Shown: piece after piece, positions 56,222-64,000 of the stretch
Layout: every line of letters begins with the position of its first letter
Numbering within the stretch: the stretch's first letter is position 1
Assembly: GCF_900100155.1 (NCBI RefSeq)
Contig: NZ_FMTP01000005.1
Coordinates: 248,001-312,000 of the forward strand
Length of the DNA stretch: 64,000 bases
Direction of reading: 5' to 3'
Origin: Ancylobacter rudongensis
GTDB lineage: Bacteria > Pseudomonadota > Alphaproteobacteria > Rhizobiales > Xanthobacteraceae
The notes under the pieces: generated by a model
Seen by the model: only the letters and a program-made list of their open reading frames with translations
Database searches by the model: none
Told to the model about the DNA's origin: nothing
Position numbers and translations under genes: made by a program

Positions 56222-57643
56222 ATGAGCACGTCCGCTCCCCGCACCCTGTACGACAAGATTTTCGACGACCACATCATCGACCGCCAGGAGGACGGCACCT
56301 GCCTCCTCTATATCGACCGGCATCTGGTGCATGAGGTGACCAGCCCGCAGGCCTTTGAGGGCCTGCGCGTGGCCGGCCGCCGGGTGCATGCGCCGTCGAA
56401 GACGCTCGCCGTGGTCGACCACAACGTGCCGACCACCGATCGCCGCTTCGGCATCGACGACCCCGAGAGCCGCATCCAGGTGGAGACGCTGGCCGAGAAC
56501 GCCCGCGAGTTCGGCGTCGAGTATTTCAACGAGCTCGACAAGCGCCAGGGCATCGTCCACGTCATCGGGCCGGAGCAGGGCTTCACCCTGCCGGGCACCA
56601 CCATTGTCTGCGGCGACAGCCACACCTCGACCCATGGCGCCTTCGGCGCGCTCGCCCATGGCATCGGCACCTCGGAGGTCGAGCATGTGCTCGCCACCCA
56701 GACGCTGATCCAGAAGAAGAGCAAGAACATGCGGGTCAGCGTCGACGGCAAGCTGCCCGACGGCGTGACCGCCAAGGATGTGACGCTCGCCATCATCGGC
56801 GCCACCGGCACCGCCGGCGGCACCGGCTATGTCATCGAATATGCCGGCGAGGTGTTCCGCGCCCTGTCGATGGAAGGCCGCATGACGGTCTGCAACATGT
56901 CTATCGAGGGCGGGGCGCGCGCCGGCATGGTCGCCCCCGACGAGACCACCTATGCCTATGTGAAGGACCGCCCCCGCGCGCCCAAGGGCGCCGACTGGGA
57001 CGCGGCGCTGCGCTATTGGGACACGCTGCGCACCGATGAGGGCGCGTTCTTCGACAAGGAAATCCGCCTCGACGGCGCCGCGCTGCCGCCCATCGTCTCC
57101 TGGGGCACCAGCCCGGAGGACGTGATCTCGGTCGAGGGGCGGGTGCCCGATCCCGACCTGATCGACGACCCGGACAAGCGCGACGCCAAGAAGCGGGCGC
57201 TGGCCTATATGGGCCTCGTCGCCGGCACCAAGATCATCGATATCCCGGTCGACAAGGTGTTCATCGGCTCCTGCACCAATGCCCGCATCGAGGATCTGCG
57301 CGCCGCCGCCGCCATCGTGCGCGGCCACAAGGTGCGCGAGGGCGTCTCCGGCATGATCGTGCCGGGCTCGGGGCTGGTGAAGCTGCAGGCCGAGGCCGAG
57401 GGGCTGGACGCCATCTTCAAGGCGGCCGGCTTCGACTGGCGCGAGCCGGGCTGCTCCATGTGCTTGGCCATGAACGCCGACAAGCTCGGCCCGGAGGAGC
57501 GCTGCGCCTCCACCTCGAACCGCAATTTCGAGGGAAGGCAGGGCTTCAAGGGCCGCACCCATCTCGTCTCCCCCGCCATGGCGGCGGCGGCGGCGATCGC
57601 CGGCCATTTCGTCGACGTCCGCACCTGGCCGCGGGCGGGTTGA
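56222..57643 (+). CDS. leuC: 3-isopropylmalate dehydratase large subunit
   Basis: LeuC with LeuD isomerises isopropylmalate in leucine synthesis, using a 4Fe-4S cluster. The 473-residue protein has [44 protein letters not shown] and the cluster cysteines in [15 protein letters not shown] and [16 protein letters not shown] 56222 begins [13 protein letters not shown]. leuD lies 1.3 kb downstream, separated by three small genes. Confidence 0.98.
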   Translation: MSTSAPRTLYDKIFDDHIIDRQEDGTCLLYIDRHLVHEVTSPQAFEGLRVAGRRVHAPSKTLAVVDHNVPTTDRRFGIDDPESRIQVETLAENAREFGVEYFNELDKRQGIVHVIGPEQGFTLPGTTIVCGDSHTSTHGAFGALAHGIGTSEVEHVLATQTLIQKKSKNMRVSVDGKLPDGVTAKDVTLAIIGATGTAGGTGYVIEYAGEVFRALSMEGRMTVCNMSIEGGARAGMVAPDETTYAYVKDRPRAPKGADWDAALRYWDTLRTDEGAFFDKEIRLDGAALPPIVSWGTSPEDVISVEGRVPDPDLIDDPDKRDAKKRALAYMGLVAGTKIIDIPVDKVFIGSCTNARIEDLRAAAAIVRGHKVREGVSGMIVPGSGLVKLQAEAEGLDAIFKAAGFDWREPGCSMCLAMNADKLGPEERCASTSNRNFEGRQGFKGRTHLVSPAMAAAAAIAGHFVDVRTWPRAG

Positions 57644-57665
57644 GCCTCGGCGCGGGGGCAGCGCG

Positions 57666-57800
57666 ATGAGGGGCGATCCGTTCTGGGACCCGCCGCCCGA
57701 CGACCCCATGGAAGTGTGGGGCCGTCGCCTCGGGCGCGGCCTCGCCGTCGTGGTGGCGCTCGGCCTCGTCGCCTATCTGTTCGCGACCTATCTGAGGTGA
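57666..57800 (+). CDS. Small single-pass membrane protein (44 aa)
   Basis: The product begins MRGDPFWDPPPDDPMEVWGR and has one hydrophobic helix (GRGLAVVVALGLVAYLFATYL). It lies 22 bp after leuC and 4 bp before the zincin gene, in phase with an operon. Third-position GC is high as in true genes here. The acidic Pro-rich N terminus should be cytoplasmic. No family was recognised. Confidence 0.6.
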   Translation: MRGDPFWDPPPDDPMEVWGRRLGRGLAVVVALGLVAYLFATYLR

Positions 57801-57804
57801 GCCG

Positions 57805-58221
57805 ATGAGCGAGAGCGGCGACTGGCTGAAGCGCGGCGCGCCGAGCCTGGGCGATATGGAGGCGATGGCCGAGGAGGCCTATGCCCGCCTGCCGGACGAA
57901 TTCCGCGCCCTGTGCGGCAATCTCGTCATCCGGGTCGAGGATTTCCCGACCGACGAGGTGCTGAAGGAGATGGAGGCGGAAAGCCCGTTCGACCTGCTCG
58001 GCCTGTTCCAGGGCATCGGGCTGGCGCAGGGTTACGAGACCGTCGCCGGCGTGCTGCCCAACATGATCTTCCTCTATCGCCGCCCGATCCTCGACTATTG
58101 GGCGGAGAACGAGGAAACGCTGGGCGACATCGTCACCCATGTCCTCGTGCACGAGATCGGCCACCATTTCGGCCTCTCCGACGACGACATGGAGCGGATC
58201 GAGGAGGAGGCGGATAGGTAG
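57805..58221 (+). CDS. Metallopeptidase-like (zincin, TTHA0227-type) protein
   Basis: The 138-residue protein contains the extended zinc motif VLVHEIGHHFGLSDDDM near residue 112 (HExxHxxG-x-x-D), preceded by NMIFLYRRPIL and LGLFQGIGLAQG. This matches the small minimal-gluzincin-like family often annotated as metallopeptidase family protein. Substrate is unknown. It follows the 44-aa membrane protein by 4 bp. Confidence 0.88.
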   Translation: MSESGDWLKRGAPSLGDMEAMAEEAYARLPDEFRALCGNLVIRVEDFPTDEVLKEMEAESPFDLLGLFQGIGLAQGYETVAGVLPNMIFLYRRPILDYWAENEETLGDIVTHVLVHEIGHHFGLSDDDMERIEEEADR

Positions 58222-58292
58222 CGGACCGCCTGGCAAGGGCGTAAGGCTCGGCTTAGAATCTCTCCAAACGAGAGAGACGAAGGGCAAGGGTC

Positions 58293-58853
58293 ATGACAAC
58301 GCATGCTTCCCATCCGGCCGTGGCGCACGCCTACAGCCAGCCTTTGCGGGCGCTGCACTGGCTGACGGTGTTCGCAATCATCGTCACCTATGGCGTGACC
58401 TATCTCGAAGCGTTCTTCGAGCGTGGAACGGCCGGACGCGACCTCATCTGGTCGACCCATATCTCGGTGGGTCTGACGATTCTCGGTTTCGTCGCGCTGC
58501 GGCTCGTGCTGCGCGTTGTCGGACCGGTGCCGCCGCCTTCGGCGGCCTTGTCGCGGCCGGCACATCTGGCCTCGACCGCGGTTCACGTGCTGCTCTATGT
58601 CCTGCTGGTCGCGACACCTCTCGTCGGCATCTATCTCGCCTTCCTGCGCGGTAATGAGGTGGCGTTCTTCGGCCTGTTCACGATTCCCTCCCCGGTGGGG
58701 GTGGACCGGACAGCCGCCGGTCAGGTCAAGGAGGTGCACGAGCTTCTGGCGAACGGGCTGGTCGTGCTGGCCCTGCTGCACGCGGCGGCGGCTTTGGTGC
58801 ATCATCACGTCCTCAAGGACGACGTGCTGCGCCGCATGCTGCCCGGCCGCTGA
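58293..58853 (+). CDS. Cytochrome b561 family protein
   Basis: The 186-residue membrane protein has four predicted helices and candidate haem-ligand histidines in [44 protein letters not shown] and [21 protein letters not shown]. It is a di-haem b561 of the CybB type that passes electrons from the quinone pool or to a periplasmic partner. A hairpin CTCTCCAAACGAGAG lies just upstream, near 58260-58274. Confidence 0.9.
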   Translation: MTTHASHPAVAHAYSQPLRALHWLTVFAIIVTYGVTYLEAFFERGTAGRDLIWSTHISVGLTILGFVALRLVLRVVGPVPPPSAALSRPAHLASTAVHVLLYVLLVATPLVGIYLAFLRGNEVAFFGLFTIPSPVGVDRTAAGQVKEVHELLANGLVVLALLHAAAALVHHHVLKDDVLRRMLPGR

Positions 58854-58975
58854 CCGCCGGCGCGATCTGCGCGGGCGGGTTGCGCGCCGTGCGCCGCCGG
58901 GGCACACCACCGGGAAGGCGGGACATCGAAGGGATGGCGGCGTTCGCGCCGCTTCCGCAGTTTGAGGAGAGTGCC

Positions 58976-59581
58976 GTGGACAAGTTCACCATCCTGACCG
59001 GCGTCGCGGCGCCGCTGCATCTGGTCAATGTCGACACCGACATGATCATTCCGAAGCAGTATCTGAAGACGATCAAACGCACCGGGCTGGGCGTCGGGCT
59101 GTTCTCCGAGCTCCGCTACAAGGAGGACGGGTCGGACAACCCCGATTTCGTGCTCAACAAGCCGGCCTATAAGGGCGCGCAGATCCTGATCGCCGGCGAC
59201 AATTTCGGCTGCGGCTCCTCGCGTGAGCACGCGCCCTGGGCGCTGCTCGACTTCGGCATTCGCTGCGTGATCTCCACGTCCTTTGCCGACATCTTCTACA
59301 ATAACTGCTTCAAGAACGGCATCCTGCCGATCCGGGTGACGCCGGAACAGCTGGCGGCGCTGTTCGACGACGCCGGACGCGGTGCCAACGCCAAGATCAC
59401 CGTCGATCTGGAAAGCCAGACCATTACCGGCCCGGATGGCGGCTCGATCTCCTTCGAGATTGACGCCTTCCGCAAGCACTGCCTGCTGAACGGGCTCGAC
59501 GATATCGGCCTGACCCAGGTGAAGGCCGACAAGATCAAGTCTTACGAGGAAAAGCTCAGCCAGGACCGCCCCTGGGCGTGA
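58976..59581 (+). CDS. leuD: 3-isopropylmalate dehydratase small subunit
   Basis: The 201-residue protein has the swivel-domain motifs [38 protein letters not shown] and [17 protein letters not shown]. The GTG at 58976 (GTG-GAC-AAG) preceded by GAGGAG gives [14 protein letters not shown] and the family length; an upstream frame extension is unconserved. Confidence 0.97.
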   Translation: MDKFTILTGVAAPLHLVNVDTDMIIPKQYLKTIKRTGLGVGLFSELRYKEDGSDNPDFVLNKPAYKGAQILIAGDNFGCGSSREHAPWALLDFGIRCVISTSFADIFYNNCFKNGILPIRVTPEQLAALFDDAGRGANAKITVDLESQTITGPDGGSISFEIDAFRKHCLLNGLDDIGLTQVKADKIKSYEEKLSQDRPWA

Positions 59582-59627
59582 GCGTGCCGGCGCCGCCACG
59601 CGCGGCGGCGCCCGAGCGGAGGCTTCC

Positions 59628-60014
59628 ATGACCGAGCGCCGGCGCATCTCTTCCGGCTCCGCCTTCGAGGCGGTGGCCGGCTATTCCCGCGCCGTGGTCG
59701 ACGGAGCGGATATCTTCGTCTCCGGCACGACAGGCTATGACTACGCCGCCATGGTGCTGCCCGAGGATCTCGTGGCGCAGACCCATGGCTGTTTCGCCAA
59801 CATCGCGGCGGCGCTGGCGCAGGCGGGCGCCAGCCTCGATGACGTGGTGCGCGTGCGCTACATCGTGACCCAGGCCGACTATGCCGACATCGTCTTCCCG
59901 ATCTTCGGCCAGTATTTCGCCAAGGCGCGGCCGGCGGCCACCCTCATCGTCGCCGGGCTGCTGCAACCGCAGATGAAGATCGAGATCGAAGTGACCGCGC
60001 GCCGGCAGGGCTGA
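59628..60014 (+). CDS. RidA family protein (enamine/imine deaminase-like)
   Basis: The 128-residue protein has the YjgF/RidA fold: RISSGSAFEAVAGYSRAVVD, DIFVSGTTGYDYAA, VRVRYIVTQADYADIVFPIF and KARPAATLIVAGLLQPQMKIEIEVTA. The RidA catalytic arginine equivalent (RPxxT context with V instead of S) makes it closer to the Rid subfamilies of less certain function. It follows leuD by 46 bp and may limit damage from reactive enamines linked with amino acid metabolism. Confidence 0.9.
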   Translation: MTERRRISSGSAFEAVAGYSRAVVDGADIFVSGTTGYDYAAMVLPEDLVAQTHGCFANIAAALAQAGASLDDVVRVRYIVTQADYADIVFPIFGQYFAKARPAATLIVAGLLQPQMKIEIEVTARRQG

Positions 60015-60099
60015 GCGCGCGCTGCCAGCGTTTTCGCTTTACAGCGCCCCCGTCTCGGGATGGAATCATTCAAAACGAGAACATCCGGGAGACGCCCCC

Positions 60100-60441
60100 A
60101 TGTGCCACATCTTCGCGGGCCAAGCGCCCGAGACCTATGAGAGCCAGACGCGCTCGGTGCGGATCGGTGGCCATTCCACCTCGATCCGGCTGGAGGCGGC
60201 GTTCTGGACCGTGCTGGAAGAGGTCGCCGCCCATCAGGGCATGAGCGTCGGCAAGTTCGTCACCAAGCTGCATGACGAGGTGCTGGAACTGCATGGCGAG
60301 GTGCGCAACTTCGCCTCGCTGCTGCGCTGCTCCTGCCTGATCTTTCTCGCCGAGCTGCGCCCGGCCGGTGTCGCCCCGGTGGCGGCGCGCGGGCGGTATC
60401 TGTGCGAGAGCACGCGGATTCACCTCGAAGCGGCGGAGTAG
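60100..60441 (+). CDS. Ribbon-helix-helix domain protein (RHH_4)
   Basis: The 113-residue protein starts MCHIFAGQAPETYESQTRSV and carries RIGGHSTSIRLEAAFWTVLE, EVAAHQGMSVGKFVTKLHDE and LRYLC-type C-terminal sequence (AARGRYLCESTRIHLE). It belongs to the RHH_4 group of putative DNA-binding proteins found across Alphaproteobacteria. The target is unknown and no operator was seen nearby. Confidence 0.88.
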   Translation: MCHIFAGQAPETYESQTRSVRIGGHSTSIRLEAAFWTVLEEVAAHQGMSVGKFVTKLHDEVLELHGEVRNFASLLRCSCLIFLAELRPAGVAPVAARGRYLCESTRIHLEAAE

Positions 60442-60824
60442 GGGCCGGCATTTTTCAACCGAACGGGGCAGAAGCCGCGTTCGGGTGGCAGGAAAAACTG
60501 CTGAAGACGGACATTTCCGAAGACGGCAATCGCCGAAGAGTCTTGCGCGGGATTCCGGCTCGGCGCTGCGCTGCGCGCAGCTTGGCCGGGAAACAGGATT
60601 GTGCCCCGGACCAGCGGAGGCGAAGCCGGAGAGCCGAGCCGGGGCCCAGCGCGGGGAACTTCGGCAACTCCTGACTGTCTCGCCCGTCTGCCGCCCCCCG
60701 CCGCGCCGGCAATGCACATCGTGGTGATGTGTTAGCGGTCTACCACCTGCCGCCCCGGCGCAGGCCTAGCATCTCCTTCAGGCGACGCGTTTCGCCCTGG
60801 TGAGGTTCAAGGCCGGAGGAACAG
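60442..60824. other. 383-bp spacer holding a family B repeat
   Basis: No coding frame was recognised. The middle is taken by the palindromic repeat at 60547-60655. The last 100 bp should hold the promoter of the following glyoxalase-fold gene. Confidence 0.5.
60547..60655. repeat. Dispersed palindromic repeat, family B copy 7
   Basis: GGATTCCGGCTCGGCGCTGC, TTGGCCGGGAAACAGG, GTGCCCCGGACCAGCGGAGG and GAGCCGGGGCCCAGCG repeat the module order of copy 3 (inverted) and copy 5. Confidence 0.75.
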
Positions 60825-61220
60825 GTGGCGAAGGCCATTCACTCGATGATCCGCGTGCGCGACGAGGCGCGCTCGGTTGATTTCTACGCGCGCGCCTTCG
60901 GGCTGGAGGTGGCGCAGCGTCTGCCGTTTGACGGCTTCACGCTGGTCTATCTGCGCAACGCGGAAGCCGATTTCGAGGTCGAGCTGACCATCAATCACGA
61001 CCGCACCGAGCCCTACGCGCTGGGTGACGGCTATGGCCACATCGCCTTCGTGGTGGATGATCTCGACGCCGAACATGCACGCTTCACGCAGGAAGGGCTC
61101 ACTCCCAATCCGATCAAGGAGTTTTTCCACGAGGGCGCGCTTCTGGCCAAGTTCTTCTTCGTCACTGATCCTGACGGCTACAAGATCGAGGTGCTGAAGA
61201 AGCACGGACGCTACCGCTGA
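60825..61220 (+). CDS. gloA: VOC-family protein, lactoylglutathione lyase-like
   Basis: The 131-residue protein has the paired beta-alpha-beta-beta-beta units of the glyoxalase I fold and metal-ligand positions H in AIHSMIRV, E in DFEVELTI, H in GYGHIAFVVDDL and E in GYKIEVLKKHG. Glyoxalase I isomerises the methylglyoxal-glutathione hemithioacetal. The GTG at 60825 follows GGAGGAACAG. The gloA symbol is probable; other VOC roles cannot be excluded. Confidence 0.82.
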   Translation: MAKAIHSMIRVRDEARSVDFYARAFGLEVAQRLPFDGFTLVYLRNAEADFEVELTINHDRTEPYALGDGYGHIAFVVDDLDAEHARFTQEGLTPNPIKEFFHEGALLAKFFFVTDPDGYKIEVLKKHGRYR

Positions 61221-61289
61221 ACGACCGCGCCGGTACGCCAAGCGGCGCGCGATAAGTCAATAATACATAAAAATGCCTGGGAGGTTACA

Positions 61290-61826
61290 ATGGCAACTCT
61301 GATCGACAGGCGCGGTCCGTCACGCCGTGCCGTGCTTGCGGGCATCGGCGCCGCCGGCGCGCTGATGGTGAGCGGCGCGGCGGTGCTCAACCCGCGCGAG
61401 GCCTGGGGCCTGGAAGTCACCGCGCTCAAGCCGGAGACCATGCGCACGCTCATCGTCATGGCGCGCGACGTCTACCCGCATGACCGCATTCCCGACCGCT
61501 ACTACGCCATCGCGATGAAGCCCTATGAGGTCGACGCCGCCAAGGACCCCGCGCTGAAGGTGCTTGTCGAGGACGGCGTCATCACCCTCGATACGCTGTC
61601 CAAGGCCAAATACGGCGTCGCCTATGCCGATGTCGGCTGGGAGGACCAGCGCGTGGCGGTGCTGCGCGAGATCGAGGACAGCGCGTTCTTCCAGAAGGTG
61701 CGGGGCGGCCTGGTGGTCGGCCTCTACAACCAGGAGGAGGTGTGGCCGATCTTCGGCTATGAGGGCGCCTCGGCCGACAAGGGCGGTTACATCGACCGCG
61801 GCTTCAACGACATCGCCTGGCTGTGA
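61290..61826 (+). CDS. Gluconate 2-dehydrogenase subunit 3 family protein with Tat signal
   Basis: The 178-residue protein has a twin-arginine signal (PSRRAVLAGIGAAGALMVSG) and the subunit 3 signature LIVMARDVYPHDRIPDRYYA, with VRGGLVVGLYNQEEVWPIFGYEG. Proteins of this family are small partners of FAD-containing GMC dehydrogenases. It lies 15 bp upstream of a GMC gene that has no signal peptide, consistent with co-export of the pair. An AT-rich promoter-like stretch (TAATACATAAAAATG) precedes it. Confidence 0.9.
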   Translation: MATLIDRRGPSRRAVLAGIGAAGALMVSGAAVLNPREAWGLEVTALKPETMRTLIVMARDVYPHDRIPDRYYAIAMKPYEVDAAKDPALKVLVEDGVITLDTLSKAKYGVAYADVGWEDQRVAVLREIEDSAFFQKVRGGLVVGLYNQEEVWPIFGYEGASADKGGYIDRGFNDIAWL

Positions 61827-61841
61827 CGGGAGGCTCGCATC

Positions 61842-63413
61842 ATGTCCGCACCCTTCGATCTGAATGATGATTCCGTCGTCGTCGTCGTCGGCTCCGGCGC
61901 CGGTGGCGGCACGCTGGGCACCGAGCTGGCGCTCAAGGGCATCAAGGTGGTGATCCTTGAGGCCGGCCAGCGCCACAACATGGAAGACTTCGTCAATAAT
62001 GAGTGGGAGAGCTTCTCCCAGCTCGCCTGGACCGACATGCGCACCACCTCCGGCTCGTGGCGGGTGCACAAGAACTTCCCCAATCTCCCCGCTTGGATCG
62101 TCAAGGCGGTGGGCGGTTCCTCGGTGCATTGGGCCGGCGCCTCGCTGCGCTTCCAGGAGCATGAGTTCAAGACCCGCACCACCTATGGCGACCTCGACGG
62201 CGCCAATCTGCTCGACTGGCCGATCACGCTGGCCGAGCTGGAGCCGTGGTACGCCAAGGCCGAGGACCGCATGGGCGTGACCCGCACCAACGGCATTCCC
62301 GGCCTGCCCGGCAACAACAACTTCAAGGTGTTCGAGGCCGGGGCGAAAAAGATCGGCTACAAGGAGGTCTCGACCGGCCGGATGGCGATCAACAGCGAAC
62401 CGCGCGCCGATCGCGGCGCCTGCCAGCAGATCGGCTTCTGCTTCCAGGGCTGCAAGTCGGGGGCGAAATGGTCGACGCTGATCGCCGAGATTCCGCGTGG
62501 CGAGGCCACCGGCAATCTGGAGGTGCGCCCGCAGAGCATGGTGCAGAAGATCGAGCATGATGAGACCGGCAAGGTCACGGCCGTCGTCTATGTCGATAAG
62601 GACGGCAAGACCCAGCGCCAGAAGGCGCGCATCGTCGCGGTGGCCGGCAATTCGATCGAGAGCCCGCGCCTGCTGCTCAACTCCGCCAGCAACATGTTCC
62701 CGGACGGGCTCGCCAATTCCTCGGGGCAGGTGGGGCGTAACTACATGCGCCACATGACCGGCTCGGTCTACGCCATCTTCGAGAAGCCGGTGCACATGTA
62801 TCGCGGCACCACCATGGCCGGCATCGTGCGCGACGAGGCGGGCTTTGATGCCAAACGCGGTTTCGCCGGTGGCTATGAGATGGAGACGCTCTCCATCGGC
62901 GTGCCGTTCATGGCCGCCTTCCTCGATCCGGGCGGCTGGGGCCGCTCCTTCGCCTCGGCGATGGACGGCTATGTCAACATGGCCGGGCTGTGGATCGTCG
63001 GCGAGGACATGCCGCAGGAGACCAACCGCGTCACCCTCAACACCGATGTGAAGGACCAGTACGGGCTGCCGGTGGCCAATGTGCATTTCGACGACCATCC
63101 GAACGATGTCGCCATGCGCAACCACGCCTATGCCCAGGGTGCAGCGATCTACGATTCGGTCGGCGCCACCCGCACCCTGCCGACGCCGCCTTATCCGTCC
63201 ACGCATAATCTCGGCACCAACCGGATGAGCGCCAAGGCGCGCGACGGCGTGGTGAACAAGCACGGGCAGACCCACGACATCCCGAACCTGTTCATCGCCG
63301 ATGGCAGCCAGTTCACCACCGGCGGCGCGGAAAACCCGACGCTGACCATCGTCGCTTTGGCGCTGCGGCAGGCCGATTTCATCGCCGGGGAGATGACGCG
63401 CAAGACGATCTGA
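61842..63413 (+). CDS. GMC-family FAD oxidoreductase, large subunit
   Basis: The 523-residue protein has the FAD-binding VVGSGAGGGTLGTELALKG and VVILEAGQRHNMEDFV, VGGSSVHWAGASLRF, a cysteine-containing CQQIGFCFQGCKSGAKWS that may bind a cofactor or disulfide, and the GMC C-terminal part THNLGTNRMSAKARDGVVN with FIADGSQFTTGGAENPTLTI. It is a dehydrogenase rather than an oxidase by its company with a gluconate dehydrogenase subunit 3 homologue. The substrate is unknown and no cytochrome c subunit gene follows. Confidence 0.93.
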   Translation: MSAPFDLNDDSVVVVVGSGAGGGTLGTELALKGIKVVILEAGQRHNMEDFVNNEWESFSQLAWTDMRTTSGSWRVHKNFPNLPAWIVKAVGGSSVHWAGASLRFQEHEFKTRTTYGDLDGANLLDWPITLAELEPWYAKAEDRMGVTRTNGIPGLPGNNNFKVFEAGAKKIGYKEVSTGRMAINSEPRADRGACQQIGFCFQGCKSGAKWSTLIAEIPRGEATGNLEVRPQSMVQKIEHDETGKVTAVVYVDKDGKTQRQKARIVAVAGNSIESPRLLLNSASNMFPDGLANSSGQVGRNYMRHMTGSVYAIFEKPVHMYRGTTMAGIVRDEAGFDAKRGFAGGYEMETLSIGVPFMAAFLDPGGWGRSFASAMDGYVNMAGLWIVGEDMPQETNRVTLNTDVKDQYGLPVANVHFDDHPNDVAMRNHAYAQGAAIYDSVGATRTLPTPPYPSTHNLGTNRMSAKARDGVVNKHGQTHDIPNLFIADGSQFTTGGAENPTLTIVALALRQADFIAGEMTRKTI

Positions 63414-63605
63414 CCGGCCGGGTGGCTTCTCCCTCGTCCCTGGGCGCGTCCCGGGGACCCGGCTCGTCCTGGCCGATGATGGAGGACTGGGGGCCGGCGG
63501 CGCCCCCGACCATGGGCGAGGTCTCGTCCACGGCGCATGTCCCACGGTGCCGGTCTGCGCCGTGCGTCGAACCGCGATCCCGCCTGCAATCCTCCCCACC
63601 TTCCC

Positions 63606-63635
63606 CCGCCGGCTCGCTGCCGGCGGTTTCGTTTT
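63606..63635 (+). terminator. Intrinsic terminator after the GMC operon
   Basis: An 8-bp stem CCGCCGGC / GCCGGCGG with a 5-nt loop TCGCT is followed by TTTCGTTTT. It lies 193 bp after the GMC stop and 147 bp before leuB. The rest of the 368-bp spacer (63414-63781) shows nothing recognisable. Confidence 0.75.
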
Positions 63636-63781
63636 GTGTGGGCCGCGCTCGGCATGTCCGGCTACCCGGCGCCTCTTCGCGCCCCACACGTCTTGCCACC
63701 GCAATCATCTGGCTTTAGCACTCGCTCGCCGGCGGCTCGCCCGGCAATGACGCTTCCTCAACGGCGCAAGCGAGGGACCTG

Positions 63782-64000
63782 ATGGCGACCCACAAGCTTC
63801 TCCTTCTCCCCGGCGACGGCATCGGCCCCGAAGTGATGGCCGAGGTGAAACGGGTCATCGACTGGCTCGACCGGCGCGGGCTTGCCTCCTTCGCCATCGA
63901 GGAGGACCTCGTCGGCGGCGCGGCCTATGATTCCTGCGGCCAGCCGATTTCCGAGGAGGCGATGGCCAAGGCGTTCGCTGCCGATGCCATCCTGCTCGGC
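63782..64000 (+). CDS. leuB: 3-isopropylmalate dehydrogenase, N-terminal part (cut by window end)
   Basis: Only the first 73 residues are present: MATHKLLLLPGDGIGPEVMA, then EVKRVIDWLDRRG, FAIEEDLVGGAAYDSCGQPI and the beginning of the ILLG strand that in LeuB continues to GAVGGPKW. LeuB oxidises and decarboxylates isopropylmalate with NAD. It is in the same direction as leuC and leuD but separated from leuD by five genes and a terminator. Confidence 0.93.
   Translation, partial: MATHKLLLLPGDGIGPEVMAEVKRVIDWLDRRGLASFAIEEDLVGGAAYDSCGQPISEEAMAKAFAADAILLG

Overview
The window is high-GC, gene-dense chromosomal DNA from an alphaproteobacterium. It is most likely Hyphomicrobiales, in or near Xanthobacteraceae (Ancylobacter/Starkeya/Xanthobacter-like); this is inference from gene content and order, not from a marker gene. 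Supporting signs are the cobS-cobT pair beside a C-terminal J-domain gene and bolA, a Mic60-type mitofilin protein with HemY beside hemC-hemD, a 1.6-kilo-residue NAD-glutamate dehydrogenase, the xerD-accA and secA-parvulin arrangements, and a FixK/FNR-type box upstream of ompW. Nearly all of the sequence is core metabolism and housekeeping. No tRNA, rRNA, IS element, prophage or CRISPR array was seen.

Layout. 0-3 kb: tail of a heparinase II/III-like gene, purH, then convergent ompW. 3-10 kb: NAD-glutamate dehydrogenase convergent with acetyl-CoA synthetase. 10-14 kb (minus): lysine-type methyltransferase, EVE protein, gpsA and tsaD, divergent from hemC-hemD-mic60-hemY (14-18.7 kb). 18.7-19.1 kb: an unassigned, promoter- and terminator-bounded structured RNA on the minus strand. 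19-23.4 kb: cobT, cobS and the J-domain gene, divergent from bolA. 23.5-26.6 kb (minus): CorC-family transporter, aroB, aroK. 26.8-30.8 kb (plus): 47-aa membrane protein, xerD, accA, L,D-transpeptidase lipoprotein. 30.8-35.4 kb: NTF2-like gene and secA (minus), divergent from a parvulin isomerase.

35.7-40.8 kb is the only accessory-looking stretch. It has gmd, a GT4 glycosyltransferase, an orphan TetR regulator with a near-perfect operator, and about 1.4 kb of apparently non-coding DNA holding a degenerate ~90-bp tandem repeat. 40.8-46.2 kb: argJ, mutT, an NDUFAF5-like methyltransferase, comF, grxC, nitrilase, DUF1178. 46.4-50 kb: ccmG-ccmD-ccmC (no ccmAB beside them), a DUF930 protein, and an atypical pyruvate kinase. 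50.2-54.5 kb: ffh-rpsP-rimM-trmD-rplS, with dispersed palindromes in the first three spacers. 54.6-64 kb: D-Ala-D-Ala dipeptidase, leuC, a 44-aa membrane protein, a zincin, cytochrome b561, leuD, ridA, an RHH protein, a glyoxalase-fold protein, a Tat-signal subunit plus GMC oxidoreductase, and the start of leuB.

Three biosynthetic themes run through the window: branched-chain/leucine synthesis (leuC, leuD, leuB split by small inserted genes), tetrapyrrole and cobalamin metabolism (hemC, hemD, hemY-like, cobS, cobT), and the translation/secretion machinery (ffh, secA, rpsP, rimM, trmD, rplS). Two dispersed palindromic repeat families sit in at least nine intergenic spacers. The best candidates for something undescribed are the structured RNA at 18.73-18.92 kb, the TetR-operator plus tandem-repeat region at 39.4-40.5 kb, and the shortened pyruvate kinase.
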